From Rhodobacterales bacterium (GTDB taxonomy: Bacteria; Pseudomonadota; Alphaproteobacteria; Rhodobacterales; Rhodobacteraceae), in NCBI GenBank assembly GCA_025357355.1, contig JANXPK010000095.1, positions 1-5,079 on the forward strand: a stretch of DNA of 5,079 bases, written 5' to 3'. A program made the translations under genes and the position numbers. Shown piece by piece: positions 1-5,079 of this stretch (position 1 is the first letter of the stretch; every line of letters starts with the position of its first letter). The notes beneath the pieces were generated by a model. It worked only from the letters and a program-made list of their open reading frames with translations. It did no database searches and was not told the origin of the DNA.

Positions 1-80
1 GAGGGCGTCCGGCCGCGGGCCGCGACAAAGTGGGCGGCGTTCTTCAGGCAGAATTCTTCGTGCGTTGTCAGGGGTTTCAT
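1..80 (-). CDS. 5' end of an unrecognised protein gene, cut by the window edge
   Basis: Reading the minus strand from an ATG at 80-78 gives 26 codons (MKPLTTHEEFCLKNAAHFVA, then ARGRTP) that stay open to the left edge. A good ribosome binding site, GGAGG (complement of 85-89), sits 4 bases before the ATG, which supports this start. I do not recognise the family from so short a stretch. The visible part has no membrane segment or signal peptide. It is divergent from the plus-strand relics to its right, so any promoter would lie within about 90-170; I see no convincing -35/-10 pair there. Confidence 0.5.
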   Translation of the reverse strand, partial: MKPLTTHEEFCLKNAAHFVAARGRTP

Positions 81-173
81 GGGGCCTCCGTTGCGTTGCG
101 ATGGGTGCAGACAGCGCACGAGACCAATAGAGAGCAACTGCTAAGTCGCTGAATAAATGAGGTTTCGGTCAGA

Positions 174-290
174 ATGGGAGTGTCCCGGCGAAGCTATGCC
201 GCGCAGCGCGGCGTCTCGGACGCGGCGGTGCGCAAAGCCATCGCCACCGGCCGGGTTGCCACCACATGCCGCATCTGTCGACCGGCATGA
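174..290 (+). pseudogene. relic of a phage-type helix-turn-helix protein (terminase small subunit-like)
   Basis: From the ATG at 174 the frame reads 38 codons to a TGA at 288-290. The segment SRRSYAAQRGVSDAAVRKAI followed by ATGRV is the typical N-terminal helix-turn-helix of small phage DNA-binding proteins such as terminase small subunits of alphaproteobacterial prophages. Those normally continue for 100 or more residues with a 'DGTID' type linker. Here the frame leaves that pattern after GRV and stops soon afterwards. Another plus-strand frame stays open from there to 477 but has poor codon bias and no recognisable domain, so the rest of the gene seems lost or scrambled. No terminase large subunit, portal or capsid gene is present. 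The family assignment rests on motif recognition only and could equally be another MerR/Nu1-like HTH. Confidence 0.4.
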
Positions 291-435
291 TGACCGAATT
301 CGCGGTGTCAGCCTGAACGGCGCTGAGATTACAGATACGCCTGTATCGGCAACACCCCGACCAACCATGAAATTGCTCGCTGCGGCTTGCTCGACTCGGG
401 TTCCACACACATCAACTTGGGCAGACCGGGTCGCA

Positions 436-648
436 CTACGGTTCATTGTAGCGCATGATCGGGGCGCGATACGGTAGGCGCCGTAATGCAGCATCCAGCG
501 CCGCCTCGCCCGCATCTACCGCTACGGTAACCATCGCCATCGGTGGCACCTGCACGGTGTCGCGCTGCGGCGCAGCATCCGCTTGTGGGCCGTCTTGGGC
601 CGAAACAGCGGCATAGGCTGCTTAGCAGCGGTCTCGGGCATCTTGCAT
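436..648 (-). pseudogene. frame-broken coding remnant, unknown function
   Basis: On the minus strand an ATG near 648 begins MPETAAKQPMPLF. About 8 codons in, the coding-like reading moves to another frame, which is open from 621 down to a TAG at 436-438. That second frame contains DTVQVPPMAMVTVAVDAGEA and ALDAALRRLPYRAPIMRYNE, with an alanine-rich composition and codon use typical of real genes in such DNA. Joining the two frames needs a one- or two-base indel near 620-625. Alternatively, an independent 34-codon peptide could start at the ATG at 540. I do not recognise the product. It lies in the same gene-poor stretch as the phage-like HTH relic and may be prophage or plasmid debris, but that is inference from position. 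Confidence 0.25.
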
Positions 649-684
649 CCTGTGGCGAACAACGAGATGCTATCGCGGAAAAGC

Positions 685-694
685 AGGTGAGGGG
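685..694 (+). promoter_or_regulatory. ribosome binding site for the 446-aa gene
   Basis: AGGTGAGGGG ends 2 bases before the ATG at 697; the AGGTGA core leaves 6 bases of spacing. The TGA inside it (688-690) is in frame with the gene, so translation cannot start further upstream. This fixes 697 as the earliest possible start. Confidence 0.6.
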
Positions 695-696
695 CG

Positions 697-2037
697 ATGG
701 CCGAGCGTAACGACATATCGGGCTTGCTGGCCTACATTGGCAGAGAAGGCGACTGGCGGGCCCGATTACAGGACGTGGTTGCCGAACATCTGATGCCAGC
801 GCTCGAGGAATTCGAGATCGACCAAGACGACCTGGCCAAACTGCTCGGCGAGCAATGGTCGGGTGTCCTCTGGGGCTGCGGGTTCGAGGATTTCCTCAGC
901 CGGCAATACGAGGACGGCAATATCGTCGATCTCTACCTGAAGCGCCGGGGCTGGAAGGAAACGGTGCTGAACCGGGCGTATTTTGCGGCCCTGCGGGACG
1001 CGGCTGTCAGCCTATACGAAGTCAGCGATGTTGAGCCCGGCACCTCGATGGTGCTGCGCGATCTGCTGTCAGATGCGGCACCGGTCACGGTCCGCGAGAA
1101 ATCCGCCTCCCGCACGCTCAAGCAATGGGACCGGATTTCCGTGCGGGTGGTGCCCGAACGCGATCATCATGTCATCTCCGGGGCCCTGTTGCCCTTTCGT
1201 GCTGAGGCTGTGGACTTCCTGTTTGCAGGGCTCCGTGATGCCCTTAAACTAAAGAAGCGTGAGGCGTTGCGGCTCTCGCGCGATCAGCTTCTGGGCTGCG
1301 CACCCATCTTCACCTCGGCCTGGCTGTTCATCGAAATTGACCGCGCCCTTACCCCGGCGCAACCACACTTCACAAACTCGGACGGTGATGATGTGCTGTT
1401 CCACGATCTGCGGTTCGGTCTTGCCGCCGGGGTGACACAGAAGGCGATTGCCGAGCGGCTGGACCGGGTGGAGAGCTTCTTGCCCGCCGGGGCGAAGTTC
1501 TGGAATTGGCAGTCTGCGCGGAAAACGCGCGGCGGCAAGGCAGGCGGCGGCATCATGTTGGACACCCAGATGGGGGGCGCGACCGTACTCGGCTCGCTGG
1601 AAATGAAGGGCAAGACATTGCTCGTGACCGTCAACTCCGCAGAGCGCGCGGCCAAGGTCGAGGCGTTGATCTGCGGGGCCGCTGGAGATCTCTTGAGATC
1701 GCCTTTGACCACGCTCCGGACGGTGGATCAAATGCAGGCCGACCAACGGCGTGACGGACCGCGCAACGGGGCTGACGAAATCCCGCCCGAAATCGCGCGC
1801 CAGCTCATGCAAGAACACCTGGACAAGCATTACCGCGAAACGCTGGACGCGCCGATCCCGGCGCTCGGCGGCAAGTCCCCGCGCCAGGTGGCGCGCAGCG
1901 CGATTGGGCGGCAGAAGGTGATCGACTGGCTGAAGCTGCTCGAAAACCGCACCGCCAAGCATGGTGACGGCCCGATTGCCGAATACGACTTCAGGTGGAT
2001 GTGGGCAGAGCTCGGGCTGGAAAGGGACCAGATGTAA
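697..2037 (+). CDS. conserved-looking protein of unknown function with Xre/MbcA/ParS-like C-terminus (446 aa)
   Basis: This is the only intact gene in the left half. It is soluble (no signal peptide or membrane span) and ends at a TAA at 2035-2037. Visible landmarks, in order: an acidic N-terminal region (about 1-60); a block with YLKRRGWKE (80-88) and SLYEVSDVEPGTSMVLRDLL (105-124); TLKQWDRISVRVVP (140-153), followed by SGALLPF; a middle domain with FWNWQSARK (268-276), then TVLGSLEMKGKTLLVTVNS (296-314); and a helical C-terminal module with ETLDAPIPALGGKSPRQVAR (381-400) and YDFRWMWAELGLER (430-443). The 'LD-PIPALGG-(K/R)-(S/T)PR' pattern resembles the C-terminal domain that Xre/MbcA/ParS antitoxins use to bind RES-type toxins. 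The N-terminal HTH of those antitoxins is absent and no toxin gene is adjacent, so an antitoxin role is not established. The first two blocks look familiar from large hypothetical proteins of alphaproteobacteria. Function is unknown. The location among phage and restriction relics makes an accessory or defence role possible but unproven. Confidence 0.8.
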   Translation: MAERNDISGLLAYIGREGDWRARLQDVVAEHLMPALEEFEIDQDDLAKLLGEQWSGVLWGCGFEDFLSRQYEDGNIVDLYLKRRGWKETVLNRAYFAALRDAAVSLYEVSDVEPGTSMVLRDLLSDAAPVTVREKSASRTLKQWDRISVRVVPERDHHVISGALLPFRAEAVDFLFAGLRDALKLKKREALRLSRDQLLGCAPIFTSAWLFIEIDRALTPAQPHFTNSDGDDVLFHDLRFGLAAGVTQKAIAERLDRVESFLPAGAKFWNWQSARKTRGGKAGGGIMLDTQMGGATVLGSLEMKGKTLLVTVNSAERAAKVEALICGAAGDLLRSPLTTLRTVDQMQADQRRDGPRNGADEIPPEIARQLMQEHLDKHYRETLDAPIPALGGKSPRQVARSAIGRQKVIDWLKLLENRTAKHGDGPIAEYDFRWMWAELGLERDQM

Positions 2038-2048
2038 CTTGGGGCCGT

Positions 2049-2087
2049 GTCTTCACCGATCATCATGGGCCGAGCCTGTGTGAAGAC
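2049..2087. repeat. short inverted repeat 3' of the 446-aa gene
   Basis: GTCTTCAC at 2049-2056 is the exact reverse complement of GTGAAGAC at 2080-2087, leaving a 23-base loop. It starts 11 bases after the TAA of the upstream gene. The stem is only 8 bp, the loop is long and no T-run follows, so it is a poor intrinsic terminator. It could be a protein-binding site or chance. Confidence 0.2.
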
Positions 2088-2497
2088 TTGGTCGAGCATG
2101 GTCTGCCTTGGAACGACGTTCTCCCACAGGCTCGACATTGGCCGTTCGCGGCACGCCTGAGCGGCGCATCTGATATGCGTTGCAGGATGGGCTGTCTGCA
2201 ATCCACAACGGCGCAAAGGCCATCGGCCAGGCTTTGCTCGGGTCGGACAAGCGGATAAGCGTCTGGTCCAGCCAATGATCGCAGGCGCAGCTTTCCAGCA
2301 AGTTGCAGATGGCGCCATGAGCAGCAGCCTCAACAGGCGCCGAGGCGCGAAGAGATTGGGAACAGCGCATCGAATCCGGCCGAGGCCTCGCCCTGCGTCG
2401 TCAGACGGTGATAGGCCAGCGTCGCATCGGGCGCCTCCTTACCCAGCTGAGAAAAGGCCGCTGTCTGAGCCTCGCCACTAGGCTTGATGCAAGATTC
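2053..2497 (-). pseudogene. decayed coding stretch downstream of the EcoRII fragment, unknown product
   Basis: Two overlapping minus-strand frames show gene-like codon use. The first is open 2497-2330 with no obvious start codon; it includes SGEAQTAAFSQLGKEAPDAT, then LAYHRLTTQGEASAGFDALF, and stops at a TGA at 2330-2332. The second is open 2370-2053; it includes CDHWLDQTLIRLSDPSKAWP, then MAFAPLWIADSPS, and stops at a TGA at 2053-2055. A single indel around 2333-2345 would join them into one stretch of roughly 145 codons. Its upstream end overlaps the 3' end of the EcoRII fragment, where it begins without a start codon, as expected for a 5'-truncated gene. I do not recognise the family. The plus-strand frames across 2041-2480 look worse. 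This covers the roughly 440 bases between the two better-supported genes. Confidence 0.3.
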
Positions 2498-3128
2498 TCA
2501 AGTCGCCCAAGAAACTCTCCAGCGTCATAATGTCGGTTCGAATGGCTGCCGGGAACTTGGCAATCAGGGGCTCGGGCACGACAAGCTGCACATTGGCCTG
2601 CATCATCTCGCGGAACTGTGCCTCGGAGACGCCCTCCTGCAAGGTCAGCAAGTGTTTCACCGGAATCCGGTCTGCCTCGTTGATCACCTGCCGCCAGCGG
2701 TCGCGGCATGTGGTCTTCGTGGCGAGCATCCGAAGCCGGGCCTCTGGAAAGCTCGGGTCACGATAGGCGGCCTGTGAGGGGAATAGGAAATCGGGGCGCT
2801 TGCCGGGCTCCGATTGCGGCCCGTGCTGGAAATCTACGCCTTCGCGGAATCGCTCTTCGATCAGGATTTCCCGTGTGTGCAGTTCCAGCGAGCGACCCGA
2901 CCGCGCCTTTCGCCGTTGCAGCACGGTTTGCGCGCGGGCAATGAAACCGTCCAAGGTCGTGAATCCAGCCGTGATCGCCGGAAGCTCGATTGCTTCCTCC
3001 ACGCTGCGAAAGATTTCAAACTCGCAATCGCGCCGTCGCAGAAGTCGCTTGTCGGGCGGTGTGCCGTGCTCGGGCCGAAGCTCCACCGTTTTGCGCACAA
3101 TGTCCGCGCCGCTTGGAAACTGAGCCAG
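2478..3128 (-). pseudogene. EcoRII-type restriction endonuclease, catalytic domain only (5'-truncated)
   Basis: EcoRII enzymes are type IIE endonucleases that cut before the first C of CCWGG. Full-length EcoRII is about 400 aa: an N-terminal B3-like effector domain followed by a PD-(D/E)XK catalytic domain. Here about 216 residues match only the catalytic half. Landmarks in order are RSGRSLELHT, KRPDFLFPSQAAYRDPSFPE, MLATKTTCRDRWRQVINEAD and KHLLTLQEGVSEAQF, then LVVP near the end. The Asp of RPDFLF, the Tyr 9 residues later and the Lys of KTTC 25 residues later reproduce the spacing of EcoRII Asp299, Tyr308 and Lys324 (numbers from memory). EcoRII Lys328 is Arg here, a conservative change. 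The C-terminus ends naturally at the TAG at 2478-2480. The frame continues upstream to an ATG at 3422, but residues before about 3128 are antisense to the photolyase-like gene and unrelated to EcoRII. The nearest in-frame internal start is a GTG at 3098-3096, inside the conserved region. No cytosine-5 methyltransferase is present. The assignment to the family is strong; whether it is expressed is unknown. Confidence 0.85.
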
Positions 3129-3434
3129 GCAGAGGCTTTGGCCGATGCCGCAAGGCGGGTTGGCGGCACGCCCGTGGCCTTGCCGGCATCTGACCCGGAC
3201 AGTCTGGCAAAATGGGCCACCGCAGCGGGGGCCACACAGATTGCAAGGCCCTATGTCACCCGTGGCCCCCTGCGCGATTGGCTGGATCAGGCGGCGCCGT
3301 CTCTGGCCAAGACCGGCATCACCCTGTGTGAATGGCGGCGCGATTGGGACAGTGCCATCTGGCCGCACGCCACGGCCGGGTTCTTCAAGGTCAAGCAGGC
3401 CATCCCGCGGATTTTGGAACAAGTGCTGGCATGA
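3123..3434 (+). pseudogene. photolyase/cryptochrome-like FAD-binding protein, C-terminal remnant
   Basis: About 103 codons match the C-terminal region of a photolyase-related FAD-binding protein that I recall from Rhodobacteraceae: ADAARRVGGTPVALPASDPD, then ATQIARPYVTRGPLRDWLD, then EWRRDWDSAIWPHATAGFFK. Such proteins are normally several hundred residues long with the helical FAD-binding domain N-terminal to this part; that domain is entirely missing. Upstream of about 3120 the frame stays open back to 2814, but that portion is antisense to the EcoRII catalytic domain and shows no relation to photolyases, so no native start exists. The stop (TGA at 3432-3434) overlaps the next gene's ATG as ATGA, showing original translational coupling. 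The remnant cannot bind FAD as a photolyase. An alternative is a different flavoprotein with the same tail. Confidence 0.65.
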
Positions 3435-4346
3435 TTATCATCATCGGGTCAGGCATGGCCGGGTTGGCCTGTGCGCAGAGGCTGGCGGCGGCGGGGCTTT
3501 CGCCGGTTGTGCTCGACAAGGGGCGCGGTATCGGCGGGAGGGTGGCGACGCGGCGTGTGGGCGATCTGCAATTCGACCACGGCGCGCAGTACGTGAACGC
3601 CAATGGCGCGGGGTTCGCGGCGGAGTTGGGCAGGCTTTCCGTGGAGGGGTGGCAAGACGGCAGGGGCCGCACGCACTCGGTCGGCGTGCCGGGCATGTCG
3701 GCCATCCCCAAGGCGCTGGGCGCGGGGTTAGACATCCGCCAAGGGGTGCAGGTGACCCGCTTGCAGCAGGACGGGGACGGCTGGCGGGTGGAGGCGGGGT
3801 GCGCTGTACTGCGCGCTGCCCGTGTGGTGGTGACGGTGCCCGCGCCGCAGGTGGCCGGGCTTTTGGGGGCAGGGCATCCTTTGGTGGCCAACTTGGCCCC
3901 GGTGCGGCTGGCGCCCTGCCTGACCCTGATGGCCGCCGTGGCGGCCTCGGCCCCCTTCCATCGCCCGGCAGGATGCCGATGATCCCCTGCCCTGGATCGC
4001 GCAAGACAGTTCCAAGCCAGGTCGCCCGCAGGGTCCTGCTGCTCAGTGGGTGGCGCAGGCGGGGGAGGCGTTCAGCACGGCGCATCTGGACAAGACGCCA
4101 GAGGAGATTGCCGCCTTGATGCTGCCTTTGCTCTGCGACCGGCTGGGAGTTGCGCCTACCCATGTGACCCATGCGGCAGCGCACCGCTGGCGCTATGCCA
4201 GGGTGACGCAGGCGCTGGGCCAACCGTTTCTGCTCAGCGCGGATGGCTCACTGTTTCTGGGCGGCGACTGGTGCATCGGCCCGCGGGTCGAGGCCGCATG
4301 GACCAGCGGCACCGCCATCGCCGACGACCTTCTGGCGCAGGGCTGA
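3431..4346 (+). pseudogene. renalase-like FAD/NAD(P)-dependent amine oxidoreductase, frameshifted
   Basis: The N-terminus is a Rossmann FAD site, MIIIIGSGMAGLACAQ (Gly6, Gly8, Gly11). It is followed by the acidic end of strand 2 and the family signature LDKGRGIGGRVATRR (28-42), then FDHGAQY (48-54). These are typical of renalase-like flavoproteins of 300-340 aa. The initial frame ends at a TGA at 3980-3982 after about 183 codons. The homologous reading continues in another frame from about 3957: ARQDADDPLPWIAQDSS, PEEIAALMLPLLCDRLGV, and the C-terminal flavin-closing motif GGDWCIGPRVEAAWTSG, ending at TGA 4344-4346. Removing one base, most simply from the C5 run at 3951-3955, restores a 304-aa protein of normal length. 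The ATG overlaps the upstream stop (ATGA), so the original order was an operon with the photolyase-like gene. The exact substrate is unknown. It may be a true pseudogene or a homopolymer sequencing error. Confidence 0.8.
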
Positions 4347-4348
4347 CC

Positions 4349-5079
4349 ATGCTGACCGACCCCCGCATCGCCCGGCTGATCACCCTGATCCTCGCCGCGC
4401 TGCACCCTCCGCCTGGGGTGGGTCGCATCGCCATGGCTCTGTGCCTTGGCGCGGTCTGTCACGCCGTCTTTGCGGCGGGCGTGCTGGCGATGATCGTGGC
4501 GATGTTCTTTGGCCTGAGCAAGAGCCTTGGCACCGTGCCCTGGCCTTGGTCCGTTCTGGCCAATGCTGCGCTGATTGTGCAGTTCCCGCTGGCGCATTCC
4601 TTGCTGTTGACCGGACGCGGCGCGCGCATCCTTGCCCGGTTGATCCCCGGCCCACATGGGGCCACGCTGGCCACCACCACCTACGCCATCATCGCCGCCG
4701 TCCAACTGCTGGCGCTGTTCGCGCTGTGGACGCCCTCGGGCATCGTCTGGGGACGGGCCAAGGGGGCGGCGTTCTGGGTCCTGACAACCGCCTATGCCGC
4801 AAGCTGGCTGATTCTACTGAAAGCCAGCTTTGACGCCGGGGCCGAGGTGCAATCGGGTGCCTTGGGCTGGATGTCGCTGTTGGCGCGCATCAGGCCGACC
4901 TTCCCCGACATGCCCACCCAAAGCCTGTTCCGGCTGATCCGCCAGCCGATCTATCTGGCCTTTGCGCTGACGCTGTGGACGCCGCCGGTCTGGACGCCGG
5001 ATCAACTGGCGCTGGCGGTCACCTTCACCGCCTATTGCCTGCTCGCCCTGCGCCTGAAAGAGCGCCGCTTTGCCGCCCG
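4349..5079 (+). CDS. polytopic membrane methyltransferase, MddA/NnrU/ICMT-like, 3' end beyond window
   Basis: The frame opens at the ATG at 4349, 2 bases after the preceding stop, and stays open for 243 codons to the right edge. Hydrophobic segments lie at about 27-55, 68-88, 107-128, 138-158 and 200-235. Family landmarks are NAALIVQFPLAHSLLLTGRG (72-91), TTTYAIIAAVQLLALFALW (109-127) with SGIVW after it, and the C-terminal signature FRLIRQPIYLAFALTLW (194-210) followed by LRLKERRF (234-241). This architecture fits the isoprenylcysteine carboxyl methyltransferase-like superfamily, nearest to MddA-type (methanethiol S-methyltransferase) or NnrU-like proteins, which act in the inner membrane using S-adenosylmethionine. 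The canonical RHPxY motif reads RQPIY here (198-202), so activity is uncertain. The few missing residues are expected just beyond 5079. Its substrate is not deducible. Tight spacing suggests co-transcription with the flavoprotein gene upstream. Confidence 0.75.
   Translation, partial: MLTDPRIARLITLILAALHPPPGVGRIAMALCLGAVCHAVFAAGVLAMIVAMFFGLSKSLGTVPWPWSVLANAALIVQFPLAHSLLLTGRGARILARLIPGPHGATLATTTYAIIAAVQLLALFALWTPSGIVWGRAKGAAFWVLTTAYAASWLILLKASFDAGAEVQSGALGWMSLLARIRPTFPDMPTQSLFRLIRQPIYLAFALTLWTPPVWTPDQLALAVTFTAYCLLALRLKERRFAA

Noticed and set aside
157..477. 106-codon plus-strand open frame
   Set aside because: Third codon positions show no GC preference in its 3' half and no domain is visible; only the HTH in a different frame (174-290) is recognisable.
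1249..1962. 237-codon minus-strand open frame inside the 446-aa gene
   Set aside because: It lies wholly antisense to a gene with coherent codon use and domain-like blocks, has no ribosome binding site, and its composition (many His, Arg, Gln) is that of a shadow.
2041..2100. Inverted repeat as a rho-independent terminator
   Set aside because: The 8-bp stem has a 23-base loop and no following T-run, so terminator function is not supported.
2814..3119. Upstream extension of the photolyase-like frame to an ATG at 2814
   Set aside because: It is the exact antisense of conserved EcoRII catalytic residues and has no photolyase character.
3129..3422. Upstream extension of the minus-strand EcoRII frame to an ATG at 3422
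   Set aside because: These 98 residues are antisense to the photolyase-like C-terminus and bear no resemblance to the EcoRII N-terminal domain, so they are not native endonuclease sequence.
3145..4119. Long plus-strand open frame across the photolyase-like and renalase-like genes
   Set aside because: It is rich in Arg/Gly/Pro without any domain and is out of frame with two recognisable proteins covering the same bases; typical high-GC shadow.
3441..4223. 260-codon minus-strand open frame opposite the renalase-like gene
   Set aside because: Extreme Pro/Arg/Ala composition opposite a recognised flavoprotein; antisense shadow.
4193..4705. 170-codon minus-strand frame opposite the methyltransferase gene
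   Set aside because: Low-complexity Gln/Gly/Arg composition opposite clear membrane-protein coding sequence.

Overview
The window is high-GC DNA that looks like a chromosomal segment of an alphaproteobacterium, most likely Rhodobacteraceae. That placement is inferred from GC- and C/G-ending codon use and from the right-hand gene set (photolyase-like protein, renalase-like flavoprotein, MddA/ICMT-like membrane methyltransferase). No rRNA, tRNA, CRISPR array or intact insertion sequence is visible.

Left part (1-696): the 5' end of an unrecognised minus-strand gene runs off the left edge. It is followed by about 600 bases without an intact gene. This stretch holds a 38-codon relic of a phage-type helix-turn-helix protein (174-290) and a coding-like but frame-broken minus-strand remnant (about 436-648).

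Middle part (697-3128): one intact gene encodes a 446-aa conserved-looking protein of unknown function. Its C-terminus resembles the Xre/MbcA/ParS toxin-binding type. It is followed by a decayed minus-strand coding stretch (2053-2497) and then by the minus-strand catalytic domain of an EcoRII-type restriction endonuclease (2478-3128). The endonuclease lacks its N-terminal effector domain but keeps its active-site residues. No cognate cytosine methyltransferase is in the window.

Right part (about 3123-5079): on the plus strand lies a compact three-gene block that looks like old core genome. It holds the last ~100 codons of a photolyase-like FAD protein, a renalase-like FAD/NAD(P) oxidoreductase that overlaps it by ATGA, and, 2 bases later, a polytopic membrane methyltransferase that runs off the right edge. 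The photolyase-like gene has lost its 5' portion exactly where the endonuclease fragment begins, so two 5'-truncated genes abut head to head near 3120-3128. The renalase-like gene carries a one-base frameshift at a C5 tract (3951-3955).

Overall, this looks like the edge of an accessory island or recombination scar, with prophage debris, a restriction-modification relic and an unknown protein, fused to a damaged core operon. I do not see a complete new system. The items most worth checking are the truncated but catalytically intact EcoRII module, the 446-aa protein, and the scar itself.
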